This document shows positions 17,489 to 27,096 of a stretch of DNA of 64,000 nucleotides, piece by piece. The DNA is from Paenibacillus luteus. Lineage in GTDB: Bacteria; Bacillota; Bacilli; Paenibacillales; Paenibacillaceae. Where the stretch lies: contig NZ_SKCD01000088.1 in assembly GCF_006542765.1 (NCBI RefSeq), positions 206,551 to 270,550 of the forward strand, in the 5' to 3' direction. The translations under genes and the position numbers were made by a program. Each line of letters opens with the position of its first letter. Position 1 is the stretch's first letter. Below the pieces are notes generated by a model. The model saw only the letters and a program-made list of their open reading frames with translations, ran no database searches and was not told the DNA's origin.

Positions 17489-18874
17489 TTAACGTTTACC
17501 GATCATATTCTCCGGACGGACAAACTCGTCGAATTGCTCCGAAGTAAGCAAGCCGCTCGCGATCGCCGATTCTTTCAGCGTAAGTCCTTTTTTGTGAGCG
17601 TTCTTCGCAATGGCCGCTGCATTTTCGTAGCCGATATGAGGGTTAAGCGCCGTTACAAGCATAAGCGATTGATCCAGATTGCGCTTGATCACCGCTTCAT
17701 TCGGCTCAATGCCCACCGCGCAATTGTCGTTGAACGATACCATGCCATCAGCAAGCAGCGCAACGGATTGCAGGAAGTTATAAATAATAACCGGTTTGAA
17801 CACGTTGAGTTCAAAGTTGCCTTGGCTTGCCGCTATCGAAATCGCTGTATCGTTTCCGATAACCTGGCATACGGCCATCGTTAATGCCTCGCTTTGCGTT
17901 GGGTTTACTTTGCCTGGCATAATCGAGCTTCCCGGCTCGTTTTCCGGAATGGAGATTTCACCGATGCCGCAGCGCGGGCCGCTTGCCAGCCATCTTACGT
18001 CATTGGCGATCTTCATCAGATCAGCCGCCAGTGCTTTAACCGCCCCATGCGTATACACGATTTGGTCGTGGCTGGTCAGGGAATGGAATTTGTTCTCTGC
18101 GGTAACGAAGGATTTTCCAGTAAGGGCTGTTACTTCCTCGGCTACAGTAATGGCGAAGTCAGGGTGAGCATTAAGCCCCGTACCAACAGCTGTACCGCCA
18201 AGCGCCAGGTCGCGCATCGTTTCTACGCTTTGAACAAGCATCTTGCGCGTTCTGTCCAGCATCGAGTACCAACCGCTAATTTCTTGGCCAAGCGTAATTG
18301 GCGTTGCATCTTGAAGATGCGTGCGGCCGATTTTCACAATATCGTTAAACTTCTCCGCTTTCGCGCGAAGCGTATCGTTCAGCAAGTCAAGCGATGGAAG
18401 CAAACGGTCTTCCAGCGCAATGACGCCGGCAATATGCATCGCCGCAGGGAAGGTGTCGTTCGAGCTTTGCGAGCGGTTGACGTCATCATTCGGATGAATG
18501 CGCACGTCGCTGCCGCGTTCAGCGAGCAGCGTGTTCGCACGGTTCGCGATAACCTCGTTCACGTTCATGTTCGTTTGCGTGCCGCTGCCTGTCTGCCATA
18601 CCACGAGGGGAAAATGCTCATCCCACTTGCCGGATACGATCTCGTCTACAGCCTCGCCGATAATTGCCGATTTGGCCGCATCCAAAACGCCAAGCTTCTC
18701 GTTCGCTTGCGCGGAGGCTTTTTTGATATAAGCCATCGCATATACGACTTCGATTGGCATGCGTTCGCCGCTAATTTTGAAGTTTTGCAGGCTTCGCTGC
18801 GTTTGCGCGCCCCACAGCTTGTCCGCAGGAACCTGAATTTCACCCATCGTGTCCTTCTCAATTCGATAATCCAT
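17489..18874 (-). CDS. fumC: Fumarate hydratase class II
   Basis: About 461 residues, full family length. It interconverts fumarate and L-malate in the citric acid cycle. The iron-free class II form is shown by the superfamily signature SSIMPGKVNPTQSEA near residue 317, the active-site regions GSGTQTNMNVNEV and SSNDTFPAAMH, and KIGRTHLQDATPITLG. AGGAG lies 11 bases upstream of the ATG. It is a monocistronic gene with its own terminator. Confidence 0.96.
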   Translation of the reverse strand: MDYRIEKDTMGEIQVPADKLWGAQTQRSLQNFKISGERMPIEVVYAMAYIKKASAQANEKLGVLDAAKSAIIGEAVDEIVSGKWDEHFPLVVWQTGSGTQTNMNVNEVIANRANTLLAERGSDVRIHPNDDVNRSQSSNDTFPAAMHIAGVIALEDRLLPSLDLLNDTLRAKAEKFNDIVKIGRTHLQDATPITLGQEISGWYSMLDRTRKMLVQSVETMRDLALGGTAVGTGLNAHPDFAITVAEEVTALTGKSFVTAENKFHSLTSHDQIVYTHGAVKALAADLMKIANDVRWLASGPRCGIGEISIPENEPGSSIMPGKVNPTQSEALTMAVCQVIGNDTAISIAASQGNFELNVFKPVIIYNFLQSVALLADGMVSFNDNCAVGIEPNEAVIKRNLDQSLMLVTALNPHIGYENAAAIAKNAHKKGLTLKESAIASGLLTSEQFDEFVRPENMIGKR

Positions 18875-19028
18875 TAATTGAACGACTCCTTTAATCTATT
18901 GATTTTACTCCTCATGACCCTGCTTCTGTTATAACGCTATTCCAATCCAGAATCAAGCAAAGCGGGCGAAATCGGACAGAAGAATTGTATCGGCGTTCAC
19001 GATTTCTAAACAATTAAGCTGAAGGGAT

Positions 19029-20270
19029 TCATGCCGAAGCCTCATAAACCGCGAATGGCAGTTCCAGTGCAAAGCAGGTCCCTTGCTCATTCGTTTCTTT
19101 GAGCCAAATGCTTCCTCCAAGCTGCTCCGCAAGCTTTTTGCAAATGGATAACCCCAGCCCCGTACCGCCGTATTCATCTCTCGTCGCAGATGTATGCAGC
19201 TGGGAGAAGGGCTTGAACAAGCGATCGAGCTGCTGCTGGTCAATTCCTGTACCCGTATCTTTGACCGTCACCAGCATCCGGGGCAAACCCACTTCTGATT
19301 CCAGCAACTCCACGGTAGTCGTTATTCCTCCGTCATGAGTGAACTTGATCGCATTGCTAATTAGATTAATGATAATTTGCTGCAGCTTGTTCACATCGCC
19401 CACAATAACATCAGGCATTCCTGAGCAAACGTTTACTTCAAGCCGAATGCCTTTCTTCACCGCATCATGCAGCAGCAGATCATGCGCTTGCTTTAGGCTC
19501 GGACGCAATTCAAAGGGCTCATCGTTCAACTGCGAATGCTCGGATTCGATTTTGGAGAAGGACAGAATATCATTCAGCAGCCTCAGAAGCGAGTCTCCGC
19601 TTGTTTGCGCGATGCTGATGTAGTTCCGCTGTTCCTCCGTTAATTCCGTTGATTGGAGCAAAGCAATCATGCCGATTATGCCATTCAGAGGTGTCCGAAT
19701 CTCATGGCTCATCACTGCCAGCAAATGGGCCTTCTCCTCTGCCAAATCGCATATGGTCAAATTCGCATTTTGCAATGCTGCCACCGTATCCTCCAGCTCC
19801 AGCACATTGGCAAAAAACGCCGCCAAGGATATCATAAACGCAATTTCTTTCTCATCATAAAGATAGAAGTTTTGATCAAAAGCACACAATGAGCCGTATA
19901 CTTCCCCGCCTCGTTTCACGATAGGCACACCCATGAATGAGCAGCCGCCCACCAGCTTTGTTGCGTCCATGTCTTTTGTAAGCGGATGAGTCAGGTTATC
20001 TTCTATTATTAGAGGGCCCTGTGATTTCTCTATGACCAAATGGCAATAGGACTCTTCATTGTCGACGACCAGCCCTTCCGCCAAGATCATATCCTCGCGG
20101 TTATAGGATCTAAGAACCGTAGTCGTCATTCGATCATTTATGGCAATGCAAAACGTATTGGCCTGAATAATACTGCTGGCTGTGCTCATAACCTGTGTTG
20201 CCGAATCATAAATATTGCGCGAGACGATCGTTAGCATGTCTTCAATAATTGCAGATCTCATACAATCCAT
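19029..20270 (-). CDS. Soluble GAF-domain sensor histidine kinase
   Basis: About 413 residues with no membrane segment. An N-terminal GAF domain (about 15-160, with CSFMGVPIVKRGGEVYGSLCAF) precedes a short coiled stretch, a histidine-phosphorylation domain (AVMSHEIRTPLNGIIGM near 190) and an ATPase domain (IIINLISNAIKFTHDG, VKDTGTGIDQ, YGGTGLGLSICKKL). It lacks a receiver domain and no response regulator is adjacent, so it is an orphan kinase sensing a cytoplasmic cue. The start could be ATG 20270 or ATG 20261; neither has a strong ribosome site. Confidence 0.88.
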   Translation of the reverse strand: MDCMRSAIIEDMLTIVSRNIYDSATQVMSTASSIIQANTFCIAINDRMTTTVLRSYNREDMILAEGLVVDNEESYCHLVIEKSQGPLIIEDNLTHPLTKDMDATKLVGGCSFMGVPIVKRGGEVYGSLCAFDQNFYLYDEKEIAFMISLAAFFANVLELEDTVAALQNANLTICDLAEEKAHLLAVMSHEIRTPLNGIIGMIALLQSTELTEEQRNYISIAQTSGDSLLRLLNDILSFSKIESEHSQLNDEPFELRPSLKQAHDLLLHDAVKKGIRLEVNVCSGMPDVIVGDVNKLQQIIINLISNAIKFTHDGGITTTVELLESEVGLPRMLVTVKDTGTGIDQQQLDRLFKPFSQLHTSATRDEYGGTGLGLSICKKLAEQLGGSIWLKETNEQGTCFALELPFAVYEASA

Positions 20271-20324
20271 CCCATCTTCAAAATAACCGTCATGCGCTGC
20301 ATGTTCCTCCCGCAGCGTACACTG

Positions 20325-21200
20325 CTATTCTTTCCTCTTCAGCGTGCCGTTCTTCTCTTCCACTTCAATAAATACAGCACGTTCCTCCGGTTGATGATTT
20401 GGGGTGTGCATCGCAAGCATAAGCTTGCCCTCGAACGACCGGAACAGCATCCCGTGTCCTCCGTCCTCTGGGAACAACGTTTCTTCATCCTGCGTCCATG
20501 GTCCTTCGATTTGTCCGTTCTTCGAGCGGGCGATCCCGATCGCATAGCCATTCTTCGAACCGCTTGACCACATCATAAGCAGCTCGCCTTCTTTATTTTT
20601 GAACAAGAAAGGGCCATCCGTTACATAAACGTCCTTCTCATCCCCGCCAGCTACCGCCCAAGGTGCTTCCGAAGCTGTGAAAAGCGTAATCGGCTCTCCT
20701 GCCGCTTCGCTGAAATCTGCTGTAAGCGGAACCGCGCACATTTTACCATCCCTTACCTGAACCCACTCTTGGCAAAATACCATCCACGGCGTACCGTCCT
20801 CAGTTATATAGAGCGTGCCGTCCAAGCACTCCCACTCAGCAGGCGTAATCGGCTTGCTGCTAACCGGCTCAAACGGCCCCTTTGGACTATCCGACACCAG
20901 AATTTGCGTAGCACGCCGCTTGTCCTCTGACTTAAATGAAGCGAACATATAATAGCGATTATGATAAAAATACACTTCAGGTGCCCAAAAATGATGGTCC
21001 GCCCAAAAACCCGGCGTTGGCCTGAAAGCCGGATAAGGACCATCCCATTGCTCAAGGTCCGTGCTTTTGTAAGTATCGAAGCCGGTGCCGGGACCTGACC
21101 AGACGTTGCCATCTGTTGTCCCGTAGAGATAATAGCATTTTTCCTGTTCATTTACGAATATGTAAGGGTCGCGAATGCGAATTTGATCACGGTTAATCAT
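20325..21200 (-). CDS. Glycoside hydrolase family 43 protein
   Basis: About 291 residues forming a five-bladed propeller-type hydrolase, with no signal peptide. It reads IRIRDPYIF at the N-terminus (catalytic-base Asp), WAPEVYFYHNRYYMF, and ECLDGTLYITEDGTPWM (second acidic residue). VYVTDGPFLF occurs where many members have an EGP general-acid motif. Family members act on arabinan or xylan side chains. The substrate is not determinable here. GGAGG is 11 bases upstream of the ATG. It sits downstream of a KDPG aldolase gene but is separated from it by a terminator. Confidence 0.85.
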   Translation of the reverse strand: MINRDQIRIRDPYIFVNEQEKCYYLYGTTDGNVWSGPGTGFDTYKSTDLEQWDGPYPAFRPTPGFWADHHFWAPEVYFYHNRYYMFASFKSEDKRRATQILVSDSPKGPFEPVSSKPITPAEWECLDGTLYITEDGTPWMVFCQEWVQVRDGKMCAVPLTADFSEAAGEPITLFTASEAPWAVAGGDEKDVYVTDGPFLFKNKEGELLMMWSSGSKNGYAIGIARSKNGQIEGPWTQDEETLFPEDGGHGMLFRSFEGKLMLAMHTPNHQPEERAVFIEVEEKNGTLKRKE

Positions 21201-21234
21201 GACTGTAATTTCCTCCTCGGGTTCTGTTCATGCA

Positions 21235-21273
21235 TAAAAAAGCCTGACAGAGCGGTTACCTCTCTATCAGGCT
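21235..21273 (-). terminator. Terminator after the KDPG aldolase gene
   Basis: AGCCTGATAGAG pairs with CTCTGTCAGGCT (one mismatch) on the minus strand and is followed by TTTTTT. It lies just after the aldolase stop. Confidence 0.88.
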
Positions 21274-21279
21274 GTCATA

Positions 21280-21948
21280 CTACAATCCTTTTGCTTCGCG
21301 ATACGCTGCAATATACGCAGCTGCTTTCTTCTCGATAAGCGAGAAATCGCCGGTTTTCACAGCATCCTTCGTCAAGTCGGAGCCAATGCCCACCGCAACC
21401 GCGCCTGCCTTGATCCAGTCCTTCAAATTATCAAGCGATACGCCGCCAGTTGGCATAACGTTTGCCTGCGGCAAAGGTCCTTTAATCGAAGGAATCACAT
21501 TTGGTGAATAGAGATTGCCCGGGAACAGCTTAACGATATCTACACCCAGCTCAAGTGCTGTTTGTATTTCATGAATGGTCATCGTGCCTGGCAAAATCGG
21601 AATCGAATATCGGTTGCAGAGCTTGATTGTATCCGGGTTAAGCGCCGGTGACACTACATATTCCGCGCCCGCTAAGATCGCTGCCCGCGCAGTTTCCGGG
21701 TCAAGCACCGTACCTACACCAATAATTGCAAAATTATCTGCATCCGGCGATACGTCGCTGGAATATTCTTTGGCAAGCTGCTCGATTGCACGAAGCGCAA
21801 ATGGTACCGTCATCGTAATTTCGATTGCTTTGATTCCGCCCTTGATCGCACGACGCGACATTTCTACGACTTCTTCTGGCGAATCCGCGCGCAATACCGC
21901 TACAACGCCAGCTTCCGTAAGCTGCTGCAGCACTCTAAGCTTTTTCAT
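21280..21948 (-). CDS. eda: 2-dehydro-3-deoxy-phosphogluconate aldolase (KDPG/KHG aldolase)
   Basis: About 222 residues, a class I aldolase. It cleaves 2-keto-3-deoxy-6-phosphogluconate to pyruvate and glyceraldehyde-3-phosphate. The motif VVAVLRADSPEE at the N-terminus, GVGTVLDPETARAAI, the Schiff-base lysine in VDIVKLFPGN near residue 140, and MPTGGVSLDNL are typical. No KDG kinase or dehydratase gene is adjacent, so its pathway partner must be elsewhere. GAGGGA precedes the start codon. Confidence 0.92.
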   Translation of the reverse strand: MKKLRVLQQLTEAGVVAVLRADSPEEVVEMSRRAIKGGIKAIEITMTVPFALRAIEQLAKEYSSDVSPDADNFAIIGVGTVLDPETARAAILAGAEYVVSPALNPDTIKLCNRYSIPILPGTMTIHEIQTALELGVDIVKLFPGNLYSPNVIPSIKGPLPQANVMPTGGVSLDNLKDWIKAGAVAVGIGSDLTKDAVKTGDFSLIEKKAAAYIAAYREAKGL

Positions 21949-22046
21949 CCGTTAGTCCCTCTTCCCATTATGTTCGTATTTGTTTGAATTTGTTCTGTAT
22001 ATAACGCTAATTATAAGCCGTTTTACGGTTTTCTTCAATGATTACG

Positions 22047-22358
22047 CTATTTCGCGTAATCGATTTCAAGAAACTTTTCAACTTCTGTCACCCAGCGTTC
22101 ACTCACGAACTGTACATGCAGCGGATGCTCGTTGTAAGCGTCATAATCAGCCTGATTGGCAAACTCCATCGCGAAGCCGTGATCGTAGTCGTTTTTCACG
22201 CTAACCTGCTTGTACACCTGAAAATTCGCCACGGTTGGAATAGATGTAAGAATGCGCTTACCATCCTCCAAAAACTGACGTTCCGCCTCGGAACCTTTCT
22301 CATGCTTCAGGCTGAAAATAACCGAGTGTAAAATCCATTCTTTTGACTGTGCTGACAT
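22047..22358 (-). CDS. Dabb-family (stress-responsive alpha/beta barrel) protein
   Basis: About 103 residues. The pattern WILHSVIFSLKHEKGSEAE ... YDHGFAMEFANQADYDAYNEHPLHVQFV matches the dimeric ferredoxin-like Dabb domain. The biochemical role of this family is mostly unknown. AAAGGAG is 8 bases upstream of the ATG. It diverges from the manganese catalase gene. About 215 bp lie between them, with no clear operator. Confidence 0.85.
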   Translation of the reverse strand: MSAQSKEWILHSVIFSLKHEKGSEAERQFLEDGKRILTSIPTVANFQVYKQVSVKNDYDHGFAMEFANQADYDAYNEHPLHVQFVSERWVTEVEKFLEIDYAK

Positions 22359-22573
22359 GTATATCGCTCCTTTTTCTAAATAAATTGGCTATGATTCCTT
22401 TAAAAATAACACAAGTGCGCCTCAAAATGGAACGTTTTCAATAGATTCATCCCGATAAATCCTATCTTCATTTCAATTCAGCATCCTTTTTGACGGATTA
22501 ATGGTTAACATCGAGAGGTTAAGTTTCACTAGTTTGGGAGAGACTAACGGAAAACTAGGAGGTTGAGAAAATA

Positions 22574-23476
22574 ATGTTCAAACGCATGGATGAAATTTTA
22601 ATCGAAATTCCCGATGTCGAAAAGCCGGATCCAAACGGCGCAGCTGCCATTCAGGAGCTGCTAGGCGGCAAATTCGGAGAAATGTCAACGTTAAACAATT
22701 ACTTGTATCAATCTTTTAATTTCCGTTCCAAAGAGAAGCTTAAGCCTTTTTATGATTTAGTGATGAGCATAACCGCCGAAGAGCTTGGCCATGTCGAGCT
22801 GGTGTCGCATGCAATCAACAAATGTCTGAGGGGCTCGACTCACTATAAAGAACCCGAAGCAGCACCTCTCGGAGCAGCAAAGGATAACCGGCTGTCCTAT
22901 CATTTTCTGGCTGGTGCCCAGGGCGCGATGCCATTCGATTCCATGGGCAATCCTTGGACGGGCGCCCACGTGTTTAATAGTGGAAATTTGGTGGAAGACT
23001 TGCTTCACAACTTCTTCTTGGAATGCGGCGCACGTACACATAAGATGAAAGTATACGAAATGACGGACCATCCCGCTGCACGCGCTGTTGTTGGTTACCT
23101 GCTGGTGCGAGGCGGCGTTCATGTCGTCGCTTACGCCAAAGCGCTAGAAATCGCAACAGGCGTCAATGTGACGAAGCTGGTTCCGATCCCTTCCTTAAGC
23201 AATAAAGCATTTAACGAGGCTAGGAAATATGAGGAGAAAGGCGTGCACACCAAGCTATATACCTATAGCGACAGCGACTTCACCTCGATCGATCAGATTT
23301 GGAAAGGAACTCACCCTGAGGATGATTTGCCGCTGGAAGTCATCCAAGGAGTGCCGCAAGGTTATCCGATTCCTGAAGCGCCTGCCGTCGAAGAAGAGTT
23401 TGCACCCGGTATCTCGGCCGAAGAATTCAAGGCTATTGCTGAGCGCCTTAAGCAGGCGGGTAATATTCGGGAATAG
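22574..23476 (+). CDS. Manganese catalase
   Basis: About 300 residues, a ferritin-like dimanganese enzyme that breaks down hydrogen peroxide. Metal-ligand regions are visible: GGKFGEMSTLNNYLYQSFNF and ITAEELGHVELVSHAI (Glu and His ligands), and the second pair around NFFLECGARTHKMKVYEM and YLLVRGGVHVVAYAKALE. The C-terminal tail is acidic and proline-rich (PIPEAPAVEEEFAPGISAEE). AGGAGGTTGAG is just upstream of the start codon. It has its own terminator. Together with dps it suggests peroxide defence. Confidence 0.93.
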   Translation: MFKRMDEILIEIPDVEKPDPNGAAAIQELLGGKFGEMSTLNNYLYQSFNFRSKEKLKPFYDLVMSITAEELGHVELVSHAINKCLRGSTHYKEPEAAPLGAAKDNRLSYHFLAGAQGAMPFDSMGNPWTGAHVFNSGNLVEDLLHNFFLECGARTHKMKVYEMTDHPAARAVVGYLLVRGGVHVVAYAKALEIATGVNVTKLVPIPSLSNKAFNEARKYEEKGVHTKLYTYSDSDFTSIDQIWKGTHPEDDLPLEVIQGVPQGYPIPEAPAVEEEFAPGISAEEFKAIAERLKQAGNIRE

Positions 23477-23484
23477 TTAAGTCG

Positions 23485-23528
23485 AAAAACGTCCTAATGC
23501 CGATATAATGGCTTTAGGACGTTTTTTC
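23485..23528 (+). terminator. Terminator after the manganese catalase gene
   Basis: AAAACGTCCTAA pairs with TTAGGACGTTTT across a 16-nt loop and is followed by TTTTTTCTT. Confidence 0.88.
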
Positions 23529-23731
23529 TTTAGGAGTATGCCTTGCAGCGTTGCTGCAACTAGTAGTAAGAGATAGCACTCGGGGAATTTATGTGTTACA
23601 TAAGTATAATAAAGAAATTTTCGCGGGATGGCGTATACTGGCTGCACGATGCCCGTCAAAAGAGGAACGGCAAGCTGCCAGCTGGCGAATTCGTTACCGT
23701 GCTTAATCATTTGTATGAAGGAGGGCAAAGC

Positions 23732-24760
23732 ATGCTGCATATTGTTAACGGTGATGTGGTAGGCGAGAAGTTGAAGCTAGGCGTTGTGCAGGGTGATGTG
23801 CTTGTATGGAGAGAGATTTATCCGGCAGGGCCGATTTTTGAAAATCCAGAAGGAGCTTATGAACGGCCGCTACGGGCCCGTGTGCTCGAAGAAACGATGG
23901 GCATTCCCTCAGGTGAATTCATAGCAGGCTGCGAGGAACAAGAACAGAAACTTCGTGAATTTTCCAAGTACAATGAAGTCGTGCTGTGGTTTGAGCATGA
24001 CCTGTTTGACCAGAGCATGCTCGCCTATTTGCTCCACTGGTTCAAACAGCAGGAACTAGGCCATACGAAGCTGAGTCTGCTCTGTATTGGGGAGTTTCCC
24101 GGAATTGAACAATTTCACGGCCTGGGGCAGCTCACTCCGGCACAGCTTCAGACATTGTCCGGGAGTTGGCGGACCATCGGGCAGCGAGAAATGGAGCTCG
24201 GAAGCGAGCTTTGGCAGGCATATGCTTCTCCTGATCCCTCTCAAATGGCTGAGCTGTTGGAAAAAAAGAAGGAAGAATTGACATCTTCCGGCCTCCCCTT
24301 TGCCTATGATGCCTTCACCGCGCATCTCCAGCGGCTACCCTCAAAAAAGAATGGTCTCGGCATTGTGGAACAGACCACGTGTCAAGCTGTTCGCAATGGC
24401 GCGGACACGCCATTGGCATTGTTCCGTCAAGTAACTGATAGCCTGCAAGTGCTCGGCATGGGCGATATCGAATACTGGAAAGTCATCCGCGCTTTAGCAC
24501 ATGGCGAGCATCCCTTGCTAAGTATTGATGGGGCTGAGGCCAGCTTGGATCCGAGCAACATCCCGGAGTTTCTGAACCGTCCAGTCCATCTGACCGAGCT
24601 TGGGAATGAGGTGCTGAATGGCGCGGCGGACCGTATTGCAGTTCAAGGGATCGACGAGTGGTTTGGCGGGCTGCATCTTCAAGGTCATCAGGTTGCATGG
24701 CGATGGGACGAATTGAACGGGGGGTCTATTTTAGCGGGAGGATTTCCCTCTAAATCATAA
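23732..24760 (+). CDS. DUF1835-domain protein
   Basis: About 342 residues. It starts MLHIVNGDVVGEKLKLGVVQGDVLVWREIYPAGP, the typical opening of DUF1835 proteins. KYNEVVLWFEHDLFDQSML follows. The C-terminal half resembles the DUF3658 type (HLTELGNEVLNGAAD). Function is unknown. I chose ATG 23732 because GGAGGG is eight bases upstream; the frame is open for 47 more codons without any ribosome site. It is a single gene. The 246 bp after it (24761-25006) hold no gene, only a purine-rich stretch at 24840-24902. Confidence 0.8.
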   Translation: MLHIVNGDVVGEKLKLGVVQGDVLVWREIYPAGPIFENPEGAYERPLRARVLEETMGIPSGEFIAGCEEQEQKLREFSKYNEVVLWFEHDLFDQSMLAYLLHWFKQQELGHTKLSLLCIGEFPGIEQFHGLGQLTPAQLQTLSGSWRTIGQREMELGSELWQAYASPDPSQMAELLEKKKEELTSSGLPFAYDAFTAHLQRLPSKKNGLGIVEQTTCQAVRNGADTPLALFRQVTDSLQVLGMGDIEYWKVIRALAHGEHPLLSIDGAEASLDPSNIPEFLNRPVHLTELGNEVLNGAADRIAVQGIDEWFGGLHLQGHQVAWRWDELNGGSILAGGFPSKS

Positions 24761-25006
24761 TCCTTCTGTTGTCGACCCAATAAACGGATGAAAGCAACTT
24801 ATTTCGTTATTATCTTAGGTTCTTTTTGCATATAAAAGTTGAACGAAAGAAACGACGTTTAAGCGAAGCGAAAAGATCGTTCTGGAGAAACGAAGTGTTC
24901 ACCTTTGTAGCCGGTCCTTACCTTACGTAAGAGTAACTGCTCCCGCCAAACGTTCCCTTCAAACCAACCGTCAACTCGTGCAATCCATCTAGGACCTAAC
25001 TCAGCC

Positions 25007-26221
25007 CTACACTCCCGTGTTTACGCCCGGCGTATCCGTGTACTTCAGCCCGCTCCTTGTTTTGCCGCTGAAGGACCAATACGTCCACATCCGCAGCAAT
25101 CGCTCGAACGGGCCATTTTTAAACCTGCGCAAAACCCAGCTGGATACCGCAGCTTGCAAGGCATAAATAAGCAATGCAAGAAGTAAACCATTTAATACGC
25201 CGATTTTGCCAAACCAGCCCAGCCCGTAGCCATAAAAGATCGTGGTGCTAATGACTGTCTGCATTAAATAGTTCGTCATGGACAGCCGTCCTACCGCTTC
25301 AAACGCCAAAATGATTTTAGAGCTTTTGGATAGATAAGACAGCAAGAGCGCAAGCCCAAAAATATACCCCAGCGCCAGCAAAGGTCCGCCTGCCGTCAGC
25401 AGCAGTAGATTCCATTTCCCTTCCGGCAGGAGAACCGCCACACTCTTCGTCGCAAGGCCAATCGGCAGAAATATCGCCGTTGCCCAGCTATATTTTCGCT
25501 GCTCCCGCTTCGGATTGTGAAACCATTGTTTCTGCGCAGCCGCTATGCCAAGCAAAAACATCGGCAGCAGGATTAACGGCATTAACAATAAAACGAAGAA
25601 TAGGAGCGCTTCTGGAAGATCAAGCGGATCTTCCTTTTGGCGGAAATCCATAATTTCCTTATAAGTCCCCTCCCCATACACCGAAATCGACTTTTCCACA
25701 TACGCCTGCATGCGCTGCTCGGCTTTCGGTTCTTTTTGTTCCGAGCCATAACTGATGCCTGCCACGAGCACACTCAAGACGACTCCCCAAATAACCAGCG
25801 TCCGCGGCTTCCGCTGCACAAACAGCAGCAAACAAAAGCCCGCGAGCCCATAAGCCAGCAAAATATCGCCCTCCCACAGAAATGTACTGTGCAGCAGTCC
25901 CAGCCCCATCAACATAAGAAAACGGCGAACTAATGGCCCCGCTGGTTTAAGCCCCTTCGCCACAAGCGATTCGCGCAGCTTAATCAAGCTGTATCCGAAC
26001 AGAAACATAAAGATGGGCATGAAGCTGCCTTCTACGATAATCTGAAGTCCATGATGCATTACATGATCGAGCTTGCTTGGGTTAAAATGCTGCATTTCCT
26101 CTTTGCCATAAAGACCGTATTGAAAAATCAGCATATTCGCAATCAATATGCCTAGCAAGCTGAAACCTCTGATTGCATCCATTATGCGAATCCGGCTTCC
26201 TGTTTCTATGGGGTTAACCAC
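25007..26221 (-). CDS. DUF418/YeiB-type integral membrane protein
   Basis: About 405 residues with around ten hydrophobic segments. The start of the mature fold (RIRIMDAIRGFSLLGILIANM) and the C-terminal part (VGRLSMTNYLMQTVISTTIFYGYGLGWFG ... LRRFKNGPFERLLRMWTYWS) are characteristic of DUF418 membrane proteins, whose function is unknown. I chose GTG 26221, with AGAGGTG six bases upstream. An ATG at 26248 is possible but lacks a ribosome site. It diverges from a two-component system, 140 bp away. Confidence 0.85.
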   Translation of the reverse strand: MVNPIETGSRIRIMDAIRGFSLLGILIANMLIFQYGLYGKEEMQHFNPSKLDHVMHHGLQIIVEGSFMPIFMFLFGYSLIKLRESLVAKGLKPAGPLVRRFLMLMGLGLLHSTFLWEGDILLAYGLAGFCLLLFVQRKPRTLVIWGVVLSVLVAGISYGSEQKEPKAEQRMQAYVEKSISVYGEGTYKEIMDFRQKEDPLDLPEALLFFVLLLMPLILLPMFLLGIAAAQKQWFHNPKREQRKYSWATAIFLPIGLATKSVAVLLPEGKWNLLLLTAGGPLLALGYIFGLALLLSYLSKSSKIILAFEAVGRLSMTNYLMQTVISTTIFYGYGLGWFGKIGVLNGLLLALLIYALQAAVSSWVLRRFKNGPFERLLRMWTYWSFSGKTRSGLKYTDTPGVNTGV

Positions 26222-26361
26222 AGCTATCACCTCTTTGTTTACAATCATAATGGCTCTTGTTAAACAGTCGACAAACGAAACTGTAACAGAAGCTTAATTT
26301 TTTCGTCATTCGTTCAACTGCTGTTAAGGTTTATGTGCTAGCATGAAAACGGGTGATGATT

Positions 26362-27096
26362 ATGAATAGAGATACGATAGTTATCGTTGAAGATGAACCG
26401 TCTATTGTGAAAATGCTGCAGCTCGTGCTTCAGAAAGAAGGCTTCCAGCATATTTATACAGCTGGAACCTGCCGGGAAGCACTGGATACGATAGCCAAGC
26501 ACGGGGCCAGCATCGTGCTGCTTGACGTGATGCTGCCCGATGGCAGCGGATTCGAACTTTGCTCCCAGATTAGACAGCTGGGCAATCCTCATATTTTATT
26601 TTTGACCGCCAAAGCTTCCGATTTGGATATTCTAACCGGTTTTGCGCTGGGCGGCGACGATTATATAACCAAACCGTTTAATCCTTTAGAGATTGCCGCA
26701 CGCATTAAGGCGCGGCTTCGCCGCAGGCATGAAAGCAGCCAAGCTCCTGGCGCCTCCTCTTTGTACACCGCTGCGGCGCAGCCTATATTCAGCTTCGGGC
26801 GCTTTCAAGTGAACGAAGCCGCAGGCGAGCTGCTTGTCGACGGGCAGCCGGTATCGTGCCCTGCACAGGTCTTTCAGCTTCTCCTCTTTTTTTGCAAAAA
26901 TCCCGGAATCGTCTTCTCCAAAGGGCAGCTTTATGAGGCTGTGTGGGGAATTGACGGGATTGGCGACGATAATACGGTCATGGTCCATATCCGGCGGATC
27001 AGGGAACGAATCGAGCATGATCCTAGCATGCCGACCCATCTGCTTACCGTCCGCGGATTAGGCTACAAACTGGCAAAGGAACCTCCCGGCTTATGA
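26362..27096 (+). CDS. OmpR-family response regulator
   Basis: About 244 residues. The receiver domain has acidic residues VIVEDEPSIV, phospho-Asp in VLLDVMLPDGSGFE and Lys in DDYITKPFNPLE. The C-terminal winged helix includes FSKGQLYEAVWG, VMVHIRRIRERIE and VRGLGYKLA. Several in-frame start codons are clustered at 26353-26364. ATG 26362 is preferred because GGGTGAT precedes it. It overlaps the downstream kinase gene by 4 bp. Confidence 0.92.
   Translation: MNRDTIVIVEDEPSIVKMLQLVLQKEGFQHIYTAGTCREALDTIAKHGASIVLLDVMLPDGSGFELCSQIRQLGNPHILFLTAKASDLDILTGFALGGDDYITKPFNPLEIAARIKARLRRRHESSQAPGASSLYTAAAQPIFSFGRFQVNEAAGELLVDGQPVSCPAQVFQLLLFFCKNPGIVFSKGQLYEAVWGIDGIGDDNTVMVHIRRIRERIEHDPSMPTHLLTVRGLGYKLAKEPPGL

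Noticed and set aside
17894..18877. A 327-codon frame opposite fumC
   Set aside because: It is antisense to a full-length fumarase with intact signature motifs.
22517..22541. Sigma-B-like promoter (GGTTAA-13-GGGAGA) before the manganese catalase gene
   Set aside because: Each element has a mismatch, and sigma-B is often absent in Paenibacillus-like genomes, so the match is too weak to list.
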